A DNA stretch of 64,000 nt from Antedon mediterranea (lineage: Eukaryota; Echinodermata; Crinoidea; Comatulida; Antedonidae). Below, in pieces: positions 35,701-47,855 of the stretch (positions within the stretch are counted from its first letter, which is position 1; each line of letters starts with the position of its first letter). The position numbers and the translations under genes were made by a program. The notes beneath the pieces were generated by a model that saw only the letters and a list, made by a program, of their open reading frames with translations, did not search any database and was not told where the DNA came from. Location of the stretch: the NCBI RefSeq assembly GCF_964355755.1, contig NC_092679.1, positions 13,816,932 through 13,880,931 of the forward strand, given 5' to 3'.

Positions 35701-36165
35701 ACTTTAATGTGTGAAGCAGAGGCTATTGTTAATGGTCGGCCGATTACTAAGATATCGGATGACCCTCGTGACATGACGCCTTTAACTCCGAATCATTTAC
35801 TGCTGTTGCGAGGAGGGAACAGCTTACCTCCTGGTAACTTTTCAAAGGAGGATATGTATCGTCGACGATGGAAACAAGTACAGTACTTATCAAATGTGTT
35901 CTGGCGACGATGGGTACGGGAGTATTTACCGTCACTGCAACAAAGACAAAAATGGAATGTGCAAAAGAGAAACTTTGCTGTAGACGATGTTGTGCTTGTT
36001 CTTGACGAAAACACACCACGAAGTTCATGGCCATTGGGAAGAGTTCTTGAAGTGTACAGCAACCAAAAGGATGGACTTGTACGGTCAGTGAAAGTAAAGA
36101 CAAACACATCAACGCTTGTGAGACCAATTGACAAACTGGTCCTTCTTGAGAATGCGACCAACTAA
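32782..36165 (+). CDS. BEL/Pao Pol: reverse transcriptase, RNase H, integrase
   Basis: It continues the same frame after the second TAG; the first ATG is at 32833, giving 1110 residues. In order: RT with [24 protein letters not shown] and the catalytic YVDD (33523-33534); RNase H with [17 protein letters not shown] (near 34060) and [12 protein letters not shown]; and integrase with an H-H-C-C zinc module ([10 protein letters not shown]...CFSCKRR). The integrase catalytic residues lie in [19 protein letters not shown] and HGGVWERC (D, D, E). A C-terminal DUF5641-like region [18 protein letters not shown] follows. All catalytic motifs are present and no frameshift is seen. It copies the element's RNA to DNA and inserts it. 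Confidence 0.93.
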   Translation, partial: DYCNLEFNDSLYNPKAAMSQNDKQALRIMEKSAVLKDGHYEIALPWKFYPPNLKTNKIQAERRLQSLKRRLDNDPIVFEKYRMFMNDLVRKGYADKVEVNGSVPEGWYLPHHPVFHPQKPDKVRVVFDCSARYGGTSLNDQLLQGPDLTNTLVGVLTRFRREQIAFMADIESMYYQVRVRKNDSDYLKYLWWPDGNTEKQPEEYKMMVHLFGGVSSPSCANYALKRNAEDNRDDFDAETIKTAKESFYVDDCLHSVKTEPEAKQLIKQLQELLNQGGFRLTKWTSNSINVIESVPDAERAKSVKDLDLNFGGMMLTERALGVKWSLSTDTFGYSINKKERPATRRGMLSITSSVYDPLGFVGPCILPAKAIQQELCQKGLGWDDKIPDACKARWEDWLQDLPKLEQFSIPRCFKPLNFENIVKRELHHFSDASSHGYGAVSYLRQINVNGDISCAIVMAKSRLAPLKTMTIPRMELSAAVVSTRLDKMIKQELQTPIDSCTFWTDSTCVLRYLENKETRFQTFVANRVTTILDQSDASQWRFVDGLHNPADEASRGMTVNELLINQHWKEGPEFLKQPERTWPQRPANMGEIPQDDPEVKAKSTVCATGINVIDSISSVINYYSSWEKLKKSFAWILRYKEKLREVVRRRKAGDDVSFNRNDTVDPINVLEMKGAEIAITKHVQKCFEDEQVCLKHVSLSQPCNTKKQRALPKSSKIYKLDPILSEGVIRVGGRLQNSPINGDMKHQIILPKNHHIVKLITTYYHHLSGHSGLKYTLSLVRQKFWPIDARTAVKKVLNECFSCKRRQSSVGKQKMASLPQDRVTPSKPPFTYVGVDCFGPFEVKRGRSNVKRYGVLFTCLTVRAIHIEVSNSLDTESFMNAMRRFIARRGQPEEIRSDNGGNFKKGEKELNKAIKEWNHGQIHEFLLQRNVKWLFNPPMGSHHGGVWERCIRTVRKVMMAVLKQQALDDEGLNTLMCEAEAIVNGRPITKISDDPRDMTPLTPNHLLLLRGGNSLPPGNFSKEDMYRRRWKQVQYLSNVFWRRWVREYLPSLQQRQKWNVQKRNFAVDDVVLVLDENTPRSSWPLGRVLEVYSNQKDGLVRSVKVKTNTSTLVRPIDKLVLLENATN

Positions 36166-36329
36166 TTGGAAATATGAACTTTTGAACATTACAGATTGTT
36201 CTTCTGCGTTTTATAAGATCCAATTTTGGAATTTATCTTTTCCTTATAAATTTTAACAATATTAGGTTTTTGTTGACATGTTTCTTTTTATGTAAAGGCT
36301 ATCCATACGGTGCCTTTAAGGGGCCGGAA

Positions 36330-37010
36330 TGTTAACTTTGAAATGTATAATGTCGCCCTCTATTTCATGTTTGGGGAGCAAGAGGGCAGACTTGCTCAGA
36401 GTTGTGCTTTGGGCAAGGATAGTTCATAGCCTAGATAAATACACTGATAGTTAAAAATATGTACTGTAATCTATAGGTTCTGGTGAAGAAACAGATGTAA
36501 GTTTATGAGGCTTTATATTTAGATAATATAATCTTTTGTATCATTTAACTGTAGCCTACTAGATAATTACAAATTACTGACTCAATTATACTATAATCTA
36601 GGCCTAGGCCTAGGCTAGGCCTACTGTTAAATTGAAGTAATGATGGTAATACAGTAATGATGAATCGATCATTTTCTATAAATCTAGTTTAATATGATTG
36701 TTGAGCTATTTAGCTTAGATGTTCCAATTGTTATACCAATTGATTATTTGATTACAATGACGGCTTTAATTATCCATTAATTTACAGTTTAAACCGTTCG
36801 ATCTATCGTTCGTTCCACTGCTGTGTGTTCGTTCAACATCTATTCATTTTGTGCTCAACCAATTGTTCGACCATTCAACCAATCGTTTTACCAATTTGTC
36901 AAATCGTTCGTTTCATTGCCGTGTTGAATAAACATTATTTATATCTATACCTTTGTGAACGCGTTTAATTCGTTTTGACTCCCAGAACCGCACGTGACGT
37001 CAAGGTTACA
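36330..37010 (+). repeat. 3' LTR of the BEL/Pao element
   Basis: It matches the 5' LTR at every position I compared except one (36750 G versus 30303 A). It follows the polypurine tract directly and is followed by the target duplication ATCTA. Confidence 0.95.
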
Positions 37011-37760
37011 ATCTATAATTATATAAATTTACGTAAGGGCAAAATTCGGTAAATCACGCGTTATTTCTAGAATGTTTACTCGATGGTATATAAAGTTGAT
37101 TAGAATCTCGGTACTGATTTAAACCACCAGATGTAACCATGTTTACTAATTAAATTGAGTTAGATAATTAGTTATTGACAATTAAAACGAATTTAGGTTT
37201 AACGATTTGCCCCAAATAGGGGTGTTTTCCGACCGTAGTATATACTGTCTAATGGATGTCCTCTTAAAAAATACCTGCACACAATAATACGAGGATGATA
37301 AATCACGCGTTAATTCTAGAATGTTTACTCGATGGTATATATAGTTGGTACGTACTTTCGATACTGATTTTAACCATCTGATGTAACCCTGTTTACTAAT
37401 TAAATTGAGTTAGATAATTAGTTATTGACAATACCCGCATACAATAATACGAGGATGATTCACATTTTCCTATCTCCTCCTACGATAATTGTTTTTAATG
37501 GCTGAAAACGGGTTGAACAGCTCGAGTACAGTATCATAATGTTGAAGACAGGCCGATTTTCTATTTTGATAGATTTAATATACGTTTATACAGTACAAAT
37601 GTACTGATTTGCAATGAATGGAACATTCCAAATTAGTTGGTTTAAACATGCTTGCATACCTCCATGGTTTAACACAAGTAGGTAAATTTATGGGCAATTA
37701 GAGAATAAACATAAATAGTATTGTAATGCTATAGGTATTAACCACTTTTGATCGCCATTT
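37011..37760 (+). repeat. Interspersed repeat shared with 51550-52330
   Basis: Blocks such as AATTTACGTAAGGGCAAAAT, GTTTACTCGATGGTATATA and GATTTGCCCCAAATAGGGGT occur in the same order at 51550-52330. In this copy a part with ATGTTTACTCGATGGTATAT and AATACGAGGATGAT appears twice (about 37070-37270 and 37310-37460), an internal duplication. The BEL element sits at its left edge. No coding frame. Confidence 0.7.
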
Positions 37761-38091
37761 GAATCGCAAATTTCTTATTGTGTGTCTTGATAGGCCTACT
37801 GTTAGATATAATATAAACAAATATACTAATAAACTTTATTACTGTGACTGTGGGGGTAGTCTCTACTTTTGGATTATAAATATATAATAATAATAATACT
37901 TTATTACTGAAAGTTGCTTCTCCACGTTTGTACCTAGTTAAGCTTAGCCTAACTGGTAGGCTCACTGCTCTGTAGGCGCCTAGTGTACGAGGGTACTGTG
38001 AAGTGTAATCAGCCTAGCCTAGTAGGCTTGGTCTAGTCCTGATGACTTTTACATTGCTTATAGTCCAGAATGGAATGAAATGTAGCGATAT
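37761..38091. other. Short non-coding stretch
   Basis: It is AT-rich, with several TAGGCCTA-like words near 37990-38030. No feature was recognised. Confidence 0.4.
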
Positions 38092-38894
38092 GATATGATT
38101 GTAGAATACACATCACTGAATCCAAAAAGTATTTTCTCCATTTTTTTTTTCATACGCAAGGGGGGTTGGCAGCCATTTCAAAATGGCCGCCATTTTGGAC
38201 AAAATATTGTAAGTATATGGCATTAAAAGATGTTATCGAGATAGAAATTCAATCATAAAAGTAACAATAAATGTTCAAATAATATTTCACATAATTTTTG
38301 TAACTGAACAAGCCAAAATGGCCGCCATTATGCCCAAAATGGCTGCCATTTTATCCAATATGGCCATCATTTTATCTAAAATGGCCACATATATCAATCA
38401 AATATTTCTTTCAACTTTTATTCACATATATTTGGTAAAAATTAGATATGTTGTAGAATAGACATCACTGAATCCAAAAAGTATTTGCTCCATTTTTTTT
38501 TCATACGCAAGGAGGATTGGCAGCCATTTAAAAATGGCCCCAATTTTGGACAAAATTGTTTCAAATATTGTAAGTTTATGACATTTAAAGATGTTATCGA
38601 GATAGAAATTCAATCATAAAAGTAACAATAAATGTTCAAATAATATTTCATATTTGTGTAACAGAAAAAGCCAAAATGGCAGACATTTCAACCAAAATGG
38701 CCGCCATTTTATCCAACATGGCCGCCATTTTTATCTGAAATGGCTACATAATCAAACTGTTTTTTTTAACTTTAATTAAATACATAGGCTATAACATAAT
38801 GATATTTGTGTTTAATTACTTTAATTATTCGTCGTCATTTTAGCCATCACTATCACTGTCCGAATCGGATGTAGACAACAATGGTCATATGTTG

Positions 38895-39540
38895 ATTTGA
38901 TTTGAATTCATTTGGAAAATCATCATAAAAAATACATACAAAGTGATAACATACATTACGGACATTACAAATAATACATTTATAAAAGATTTTCCAGGAT
39001 AGCCCAAAAAGCTTATCAGCTTATTTCCATTGGGATCCTTTACAATCTAAAATAAAAACATTACAAAATATTGCATTAAACACGTAAATATAACAAAAAC
39101 AATAATATAAAAAACAAGTTAAATTAAAGACTATGATTGACTTATATAGTTATTTGGTAGAACAGAAATGTGATTTAACATTTTTCTTAAAATTAAATTT
39201 GTTTTCTATTTGCTGAATGGAATGAGGTAGGTTATTCCATGCCTTTATGCCTGTATAATAAAACGTAGATATTTGACTATCAGATTTAGGAACTGAAAAT
39301 CCATTGACCTTACTTCTAGTCATATAATGGTGGTTAGACGAAACTCTTTTAAACTTTTCAGTTAAATAAGGTACTGATTTTCCATAAAAAATCTTATGAA
39401 CATGATTAAGTTTGAGTTGGCAAATTCTATCCTCTAGACATAATTGACCGATTTGGTTCAGTTCGTCTTTACCAATATGTGCACGATCATTTTTATTTAA
39501 TATAAACCTAGCAACTTTATTTTGACTGGTTTGAAGTCTG
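38895..39540 (-). mobile_element. 5'-truncated LINE 3' end inside the left arm
   Basis: On the minus strand the frame encodes a LINE ORF2 C-terminus (QTSQNKVARFILNKNDRAH, IKAWNNLPHSIQQIENKF). It then runs into a 3' region ending in CAAATGAATTCAAATCAAAT-like repeats at 38917-38895. The right arm has no such insert at the matching place (41340-41370), so the LINE arrived after the inverted duplication or was lost from one arm. Confidence 0.75.
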
Positions 39541-40171
39541 TTATTCACGTCTGCTTCGCATTTACACATCTCGGTACATTATAGATCCATATATTGGCCT
39601 GGAGATGTGCACGTAGTATGTGCTGGTGCAACGCTCCAGAAGTTGGTGGCAATTTTTCCACACCTTGATTATTTGGCAGTGTTTTGAACCGCTGACACCC
39701 TTTTAGTTCCAAGAAGACTGCACAGAAACTTCTCACATCCTGCCTTCCCATTGAAAGATGGCATATTGTCTTTTCCGAGTTTGACTAGAGCTTCTATGAT
39801 GTGAGGAGGTGACTTCATATACAATCTTAAAAGCTGTTTTTTTCCTGTGACCCGTAACACCACATCCAGTGATAGCATAGAAACCTGGTAGTCCGGCTGC
39901 CTTTTCTGGTCCAAGGTGATCGTATATTGGTTGAAGAGTAATTCTTCTTCCTGTTTCAGCTGTGCCTGAGTGTTAAAATTCCAGTATTTTCCCCCAACTG
40001 TTGTAGGCGCCTTAGAATTAAAACAAACCAGTCGGTATCTTGCGTGAAGAAGTCGACTTCATTTCCTGGTGTAGATGCTATTTCAATGCCATGAGGGATC
40101 ATTAGTGTGTCTACCTCTTCTTGGGTGCTCACGTGACTGTTACAATAGAATGATTAATATCACCTCAGCCT

Positions 40172-40561
40172 GTGAATCACTATCTCATCATCGATGGAAT
40201 GGCAGTTGTTCAAACTCTTATGAATGTTCAGACTTTTACCACCTGCAAAGATTTTGTGGAGGCATTTGTAGCCTGCATAGATTCTCTACTTAACAAATAC
40301 ATTTATGTTGGTGGACGTGTTGTCTTTGACAATTATGAGAAGACACTTTCGCTTAAAGACAATATCCGATATCATTCATCTCCTCCTAACATTGTAGAAA
40401 TTATTGTGGAAGATTCCACACTGATTAAAAACAAAGCAATATTCTTGTCAAGCAACACGACAAAAGATCAACTCACAATTTATCTTGCCGACAAATCAGT
40501 ACGAAATTGTAAACATCCTATTGTAACAGTCATGCGACAAGATGAACACAAACACACCTGA
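40172..40561 (+). pseudogene. Transposon-type protein fragment in the foldback loop
   Basis: The 129-residue open frame (DGMAVVQTLMNVQTF, FVEAFVACIDSLLNKY, GGRVVFDNYE) resembles the middle part of a long uncharacterised protein often seen in many copies in cnidarian and other invertebrate genomes. That recognition is from memory of the family and is not checked. It is the only single-copy coding part of the foldback element. The frame stays open to the loop edge, where the right arm continues the gene with stops. Confidence 0.5.
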
Positions 40562-40576
40562 ACATTCCCCAACACC

Positions 40577-41366
40577 ACCTGTGAGCACCCAAAGAAGAGG
40601 TAGATATACTAATGATCCCTCATGGTATTGAAGTAGCATCTACACCAGGAAATGAAGTCGACTTATTTGTTTTAATTTGAAGGCGCCTACAACAGTTAGG
40701 GAAAAATTCTGGTATTTTAACAGGCACAGCTGAAACAAGAAGAATTGCTCTTTAATCAATATACGATCCCTTGGACCGGAAAAGGCAGCCAGACTACCAG
40801 GTTTCCATGCTATCACTGGATGTACACAGGAAAAAACAGCTTTTAAGATGTATATGAAGTCATCTCCTCATATCATAGAAGCGTTAGTCAAACTCGGAGA
40901 AGACAATGTGCGATCTTTCAATGTGAGGGCAGGATGCGAGGAGTTTCTGTGCGGTCTTATTGAAACTAAAAGGGTGTCAGCCAAAGATTCATCAACCCTG
41001 AGATGGAAAAAACGGTTCAAAACACTGCCAAATAATCAAGGTGTGGAAAAATTGCCACCAACGTCTGGAGCGTTGCACCAGCACATACTACGTGCACATC
41101 TCCAGGCCAATATATATATGGAGCCATGTAACTATTGATCCAATAATTCCTGATCCATGCCAAAACTTGGCTGGTTTATAGAGAACGGTAAACTAAGACC
41201 AGTATTATACGAGAAGCAAACTGCTCCAGAAGCAGTTGTGGAGCTAATACGGTGTTCATGTTTAAGTACATGTTCCCATAATACATGCACGTGCAAGAAA
41301 AACAATCTACAATATACCGAGATGTGTAAATGCGAAACAGACGAGAATAACTGTCACAATATATGA
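40577..41366 (+). pseudogene. Decayed 3' half of the same transposon-type gene, with Cys-rich end
   Basis: After several stops the frame gives KAARLPGFHAITGCTQEK, KSSPHIIEALVKLGEDNV, LPPTSGALHQHILRAHLQAN and then a Cys-rich end ELIRCSCLSTCSHNTCTCKK (41250 onward). The same blocks occur in reverse in the left arm near 39540-39900. The Cys-rich tail suggests metal binding. Function in transposition is inferred only from its repeated, element-linked nature. Confidence 0.55.
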
Positions 41367-42115
41367 CCATTGTTGTCTACATCCGATTCGGACAGTGATA
41401 ACGAAAGTGACGACGAATAAGTAAAGTAATTAAACACAAATATTATTATGTTGTTATGTTGGTTCCTTTATAGCCCATGTATTTAATCAAAGTTAAAGAA
41501 AAAACAATTTTATTATGTGGCCATTTCAGATAAAAATGACGGCCATGTTGGATAAAATGGAGACCATTTTGGTTGAAATGTCAGCCATTGTTCTGTTACA
41601 CAAATGATGTGAAATATTATTTGAACATTTATTGTTACTTATATGACTTAATTTCCATCTCAATAAAACCCCTCTTGCCAACCCCCCTTGCCTATAAACA
41701 CAAAATGGAGAAAATACTTTTTGGATTCAGTGATGTCTATTCTACAACATATCCAATTGTAAATATAGGTGAATAAAAAAATATTTGATTGATATATGTG
41801 GCAATTTTAGATAAAATGGTAGCCATATTGGCTAAAATGACAGCCATTTTGGGCATAATAGCGGCCATTTTGACTTGTTCAGTTACAAAAATGATGTGAA
41901 ATATTATGTGAACATTTATTGTTACTTTTATGATTGAATTTCTATCTCGATAACATCTTTTAATGCCATATATACTTACAATATTTTGTCCAAAATGGCG
42001 GCCATTTTGAAATGGCTGCCAACCCCCCTTGCGTATGAAAAAAAAAATGGAGCAAATAATTTTTGGATTCAGTGATGTCTATTCTACAACATATCCAAAT
42101 TTTATCAAATATAGC

Positions 42116-45100
42116 AAAAAAAAAATGCAACTTTCCAAAATATCCTAGACTATTAGCCTAGATTTCCGCATGAATACATTGTTTTTATTGTTATTCATTA
42201 TTATTGTATTCCTAAATGGGATCAGGTGCCGTTTTCGGCCACCTCGACTTGTATGGACTATTCCATTATAAAAAGATGGAAAAATAGGGGTGTCCAATTT
42301 ATTCATTTTTAGTGTGCTGATTTGTTAACATACTGCTGCTTTTGTTTTTTTGTTTAGTGCATTATGTTTCAGCAACAAAAGGAAAACAATTACGCCCTGC
42401 ATGCTGCAGAATTTATTGCAGTTTTTCAAGTTAATAGGCATGCTGCAGAATTTATTGCAGTTTTTAAGTTAATACAATATAAAATATATTATATATCAAT
42501 TATGGCTCTCTTTCTATATCATTTTTAAGGTATTTCTTCCCTAATACGGATATTAGGTCGATAATTTTTTAACTGATTTATTATTTCTGTATCTACAATC
42601 GTTTTATTTATTTACATTTAACATTAAATGTATCAGGTCAGCAAAACTAAAATACATATCATTTATGTCAATTAATCTATTACCATTTTGTTTCTGTATC
42701 TACAATCGTTTCATTTATTTACATTAACAAGTAGGCCTAGTCGTAATGTACTATAGTATTATAGTACAGTAAACAAGGTGATCATTAAAACAAAATACAT
42801 AGTATGTCAATGAATCTGTTCCTATGTTGTTTCTGTATCTACAATCGTGTTTATTTACATTTAACAGTAAATGTAAAACCACATACGATTAACAACACCT
42901 TTGTTTATTTAAGTTCTATATACTTGTTCTTATGTAAAAGGGTCCTACAAAAAAAACACGAAGCTACAGCTTTTTTATGCAGGATCCCTGTTCTCAGTTG
43001 TACTGTAATTATGATGTACTGTAATTGATGACTAAATAAATGTGGAATAAACAATTATAGTAGTTTACCATTTCGTTAAAATTGCGCCGATTGCAATGTC
43101 TCATATCACCATGTCAACAAGTTCCTTTGTGCAAAAATGCGCGATGTTCAAAGCACATCTTGTGAATAAGGTGTTACGGTACGCAAAAGCACAGTACGTG
43201 TGGAGCGGCTATCCGTTTGTGGATGAAGAAAACAATGAAATAAAAACTCTCTTTTACACACAACACAAATAGGTTAAGCTTCCAAGTTTATTCAGAGTAT
43301 ACATATTTAACAATACATAATATTTATTTCTACTGATCCTGTACAAGCAATGCTAAAAACCACTAAAGCTTAATAATAAACTACATTTTGGCCTCTTGGG
43401 GGCTACCACTCATATGACATCGCTGTATGAAAGGTCCAGTGTGTTGTCACAGGAGCCAGTAAATCAAATGGTTGTTATTAAGTATATCGGTAAGGATGTA
43501 AGTGACATCCGTTAGGTAAGTTGTGGAATTTGGGGGCAAAATAATTCCCCAGAATTATACCAGCCAAATTAGCGAATAACATGAGTAACATATGAGTAGC
43601 GCCTGTGTTGAGTTAGGTGTTGGATGATGCCGGGGGATGGCTGGGTGGGAAAGATTGAAAAGTTTGTACAACTATCGAACGGCTAATTTAACAATGAAGT
43701 GTGCTAGTATGCATCTTAGTAAACAACTGAAAACACACTGAATTCCCATTGGTTGCCAATTAGAAATTAGCCTATCCTACATTTTTGTGGTTCCACTATT
43801 AGATATACCCGTTGGTCTATAGAAATACATTGTCAATTACTGTGGTTGGAACTTTGATAAAGTGTCTCCCTTGACTAACATTCCGTTTTAATTACCTGTA
43901 AAAACAATATACCATTCATCCTAACACTTCTATTACTCTGAAATCTACCCACATTTATATACCACATCCTTAGTTAAAAGAAAGTACTTGTGTTGTGTAT
44001 AAACTATAATTTATTACTTTAAATTTCCTTATAAATTTTGATTACTATTACTTTATTCGAAAGCTATACACCACCAAATATATAAATATGCAGACATGAT
44101 CTAGCCCAGTTAAGGTTTTAGTTGATTATCGTTGATTTAATTGTATTTTGCAGGTTACGGTTCAAGTAATTTAATTGAAGAATTTGTAAACAAAATGGCG
44201 GCGGCCAGCTCACTTTACTGCAGACTAAGTTAATTTTTCTGTGTATTTTATGCAAGTAGGCCTAGTACATTTTCATTAAAAATAAAAGATTTTGAAATAA
44301 TATTTTAGAATAGAATAGTACATGGTAGGCCTATTGAATTATAAACAAAACGAAAATAATAAACATTTGTGTTAATTTGAATCAATTTTGTACCTCTGTA
44401 AATTTATGTTTAATTTTGATCAATAAAAAAATCATGTGATTTCTTAAATATTTTTTTCTATTTTGTTTCTGTTTTTTGAGGAAAACCAACTTAAATCGAC
44501 ATTTTGATGTAACCAGATTACCCAAAATAGTTGGGTGCTACTTTGCTGCCACCAAAAACTGGTTAAAAAAAATTCATCAAAAGTTTGGTATTGTAACCCA
44601 AAATACCCGGGTAAGCTTTAAACTTTTCCACTTTCCCAAAGGTGGAAATCAAAGTTTATCCCACTAATTGGTGGCAGCCTGGTGACACCCACTTTATGGG
44701 GTAAACCAAGCATATATTTTTTACAGTGTATTGTTCAAATTTATTCAACATCCTCAGTGCGGCACGGCGGAATAGTTCCCATACCAAATAACATTATACT
44801 GTATATAATAATTCTTACCATTTATATCAACATTTTTTGTACTTCTTATTTGTACATTTATTGATATTCTTGTTCACGATACATTTTTAATTTCAACTGT
44901 GATTATGGATATTCTACATTTTTATATTAACAATACCGCCATAACATTAATTTTCCCTTTCCACTCTAGAATAATTTATCAAATGTATATACTGTCGAAA
45001 ATGTTATTCAACTTAAGCCAACTTAAAATATATAATAAGATCCATACTTTCCACAAAAAAAAAACCCTTTTTATAATTCACTATATTCATCAATATCTAA

Positions 45101-45209
45101 AAAATAGCCAAAGTTATAACAAACGCAACACTTCATGTTAACAAATATTTCTGTTTAAATAGAATAGATTAACGTATTTATATTTATATATACGATAATG
45201 TTACTGAAG
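42116..45209. other. 3-kb stretch without a recognised gene
   Basis: Three segments with CTGTATCTACAATCGTTT...TTATTTACATT occur near 42585, 42690 and 42835, a short tandem repeat of about 100-150 bp. Near 44510-44700 there is an imperfect inverted pair (TGCTGCCACC and GGTGGCAGCC) with CCAAAATAGTTGGGT-like repeats. Near 44195 lies an AAAATGGCGGCGGCCAGC word. No exon with splice signals was recognised. The part just left of 45210 should be the 3' untranslated region of the receptor-like gene. Confidence 0.45.
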
Positions 45210-47562
45210 CTAAATAATAATATTGTTTTCTTCAATCTGCGATTCGTCCGGGTCATCATCGATTTGGAGAAGCAGTACACCCCTTTCTTGGTGACAGCAG
45301 TCTGTTTTGAGTTTCTTTAAAAAATCAACTAAGAATGAGAAAAACAGATTTAAATTTAATTAAAAGTACACACAACTTAATTTGTTAAAGCTGTTGACCA
45401 AATATGGTTTAATGTGCCAATATTTACACAGTTAGGATATAAACATTATATACGATAGATATCGTACCTGTTACCACCAGCATGATAGACACGTTCAGCA
45501 TAATTAGGATAACGGGAGTTATCTTGTGAAGTAAACCAATGACGTCATCTTCATTGAAACTCTGATCCAAGTTTACGATCGCCCCAATGGATAGATTGAC
45601 AACGATAAAGACAAGAGTCAACAATTGGAATCTCTGCTCTGACTTCTCTTTCATTGGTTCAAGGTACAAATGCAATACAATAAATATGACAGTAAAAAAT
45701 AGAGAGTAAGACAAACTTGAGGACACGTCATCTTTCAAGTTTGCAATGAGTGCCAACAGAGCCTTGTTGTACAGCTCAAATGATTCCCAAAACCAAAATG
45801 TGTGCTTGTATTGTCCACAAAAGAACCTTACTCCAATCATCCACCCTTTACTCTGATTTTTCTTCTGTTGATCACAACGTACATTTTTATAGTATAGCAT
45901 AAGAACTATGACCAATGGAAAACCAATGATGTATGTTAAAGCAACGTAAACAAGTGTTTTGTTAGTTTGATACGTAGATCCACCATTTTGGTTCATATCA
46001 ATGGAGTAGTCTGACGTTAGTACTGTTTTATTGACCTTTCCGTCTGCTGTGACGTTAAATACACGAATTGACCATGGCCCCACTGCTAATATATCAGCAC
46101 ATGTATTTGCATACGTAAGGTAAAGGAGCAACATGGATATAACAATACATCTATCACGTATGCAACTCTCAGTTACTGCTCCATGACACTTATTCCAGAT
46201 GTAGCAAATGAAGTAAATGGTAGACATAGTCAACAGTATGACTAGTGGTGTAGCCATAGCAATATGAAGGGAGGAATACGCATTCCAAGAGTCGTATAAA
46301 CATATTGGACTTAACATACTAATATATCTTATGACGTCAAAATATTGAAGTATTTGGCCAGCATACTCAAAGTTTTTAGGCCAATGAATGTCGGTTACTT
46401 CTGATAGTATACCTAAGACTTGATAAAAATTAATAGAAATTTTTAAATAGGTAACAAATGAATCTAGGCCGGTTTGTCTTCGATCCACATTTCTTTCCTG
46501 CATTCTCCATAAAAGTAAAATCATTCCAATTATTGCAAAGGCAACACTAACAAATATAATTACAGTTACAGCAGCTCCTTGACATTTGTGACATTCGTTA
46601 AACAGCTCATAATGTCCATTAGAACATGCTGCACAAAGCCAACCTGTGTACCCTTCGACACAAGTGTCATTAAATTTTAGTCCAATATTACAACTTTTTT
46701 CGCCTAGTGGACAAGCATAAACTTTTGGTAACGGACCTCTGTATACAGCATCTTTCAGTTGATTTGGGTTGGTAATAGGAAAAATGTCGTTTTTTAATTT
46801 AGTTACAAATGTTGTGTAAGCCAATAAACAGTTTTTATATTGTTCTTCGCCTACTCTACAGTCACCATGAAAGTCCCACGACCACCAGTAACCTTTTGTT
46901 AGATTCTGATATCCTCCTTCACAGTTAATACCCTCTGAGCAGGGCATGCATGGCCCAAATCGATCAGTTCGATGGAAATTGTCAAGGCAATAACATGCAT
47001 TTAGATTGGCAATATTATTGGTTTTAGTTCCTGATGGACAAGTCTGACAACCGGCAATGGACGCTGCTCCTGCATTATTTGAAAAACTTCCAAGAGGACA
47101 TCGTTGACAGGAATCTTTGTAACCACCCTTTTCATTTACTCCTCGTTTATCTTGATAGAAACCACCTGTAACATTTTATTTTTATTTATAAGTACCCGTC
47201 GTTGTTTTATTGTTATATACTTTTACTATTAATTATTATTATATAACACCTATATAAATTCCTGTCATTTGATTGGACGAATGTGGGTCACATGGCGTGC
47301 AATAGTACGCACTATTCAACGATCGTTAAATAATATAATAATATTTGTATACTATTTACTGTCATAACTAAATTAGAGAGATTATTATATTGCACCATAC
47401 CTGGTGGGCATTTTCCACATTTGGTGCTATCATACAAACGGTATGTCCCTTCCTTACACGGACTGCATTTACTCGTCATGGAATTACATGTCAAACCTAT
47501 TTCTCTACCGATAATACTTAACAGCTCCTTTTCGAATCCTTTTATTTCGATTTCTGTACCTT
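45210..47562 (-). CDS. Receptor-like protein: GCC2/GCC3-type Cys-rich modules plus about eight membrane segments (3' part of gene)
   Basis: Minus-strand coding exons are 47562-47401 (162 nt), 47165-45468 (1698 nt) and 45328-45210 (119 nt, stop TAG). They have CAG/TAG acceptors, GT donors and matching phases. The N-terminal part has repeated Cys modules (CSPCKEGTYRLYDSTKCGKC, CQRCPLGSFSNNAGAAS, CQTCPSGTKTNN) typical of GCC2/GCC3 (ephrin-receptor-like) domains, then CVEGYTGWLCAAC. About eight hydrophobic segments follow, such as VTVIIFVSVAFAIIGMILLL and VYVALTYIIGFPLVIVLMLY. The cytoplasmic tail ends DDDPDESQIEENNIII. It is probably a plasma-membrane receptor; ligand unknown. The 5' end lies further right and is incomplete. 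Confidence 0.85.
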
Positions 47563-47855
47563 CTGTAACACAAACACTAGCAAAAACAATTAGTTTGTAA
47601 TTCTACATGCAATTATATTGATTCAATTATATCTATTCTGTGTATAGTACTATACATATATTACCTACTTAGAGGTGAAATATCAGATTTGACATCCACG
47701 TGGGAATGATTCCTTTTATTGTTTGTTAGGCAGGATAGTCAGATGCTCACATCACTATGACACTTGTGAATAAATAGTTAGCTTGTCTTGACAAGTTAGT
47801 GAAACAGTGTGGTGATGTGAGATTCCGTTTTTCGGACTTTTTCTGTTGTGTTTAA
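47563..47855. other. Intron or upstream stretch of the receptor-like gene
   Basis: The block near 47655-47712 is shared with 1460-1520. It could hold a short conserved exon, since HS...DVKS.ISPLSR reads in both copies on the minus strand. I could not find a convincing acceptor or a phase that fits the next exon. Confidence 0.35.

Larger units (their letters stand above)
29883..37010 (+). mobile_element. Young BEL/Pao LTR retrotransposon (7128 bp)
   Basis: The 681-bp LTRs (29883-30563 and 36330-37010) start TGTTAAC and end GGTTACA and differ at one position by eye (30303 A, 36750 G). The 5-bp target duplication ATCTA flanks it (29878-29882 and 37011-37015). A polypurine tract AAGGGGCCGGAA lies just before the 3' LTR (36318-36329). 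A single reading frame from 30607 to 36165 encodes Gag, aspartic protease, reverse transcriptase, RNase H and integrase in BEL/Pao order. It is interrupted only by TAG at 31573 and TAG at 32779. I could not match the sequence just after the 5' LTR to a tRNA primer site. Confidence 0.97.
38092..42115. mobile_element. 4-kb foldback DNA element with gene fragments in arms and loop
   Basis: Left arm about 38092-40133 and right arm about 40577-42115 are inverted copies around a loop of about 440 bp. Each arm has two subterminal direct copies of a ~350-bp unit containing ATCACTGAATCCAAAAAGTA, CATACGCAAGG and several AAAATGGC(G/C)GCCATTTT palindromes (38100-38770 and about 41520-42110). The right arm and loop together hold a decayed plus-strand gene, and the left arm repeats its 3' half in reverse. 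A LINE end (38895-39540) is nested in the left arm. The layout suggests a transposon whose 5' end was replaced by an inverted copy of its 3' half. Exact ends and target duplication are not resolved. Confidence 0.75.

Noticed and set aside
33588-36223. Minus-strand genes opposite the BEL/Pao Pol
   Set aside because: They are antisense shadows of a strongly conserved coding strand.
47400-47494. Translation start of the receptor gene within the 162-nt exon
   Set aside because: The exon has a good upstream acceptor and an open frame across its whole length, so it is an internal exon.
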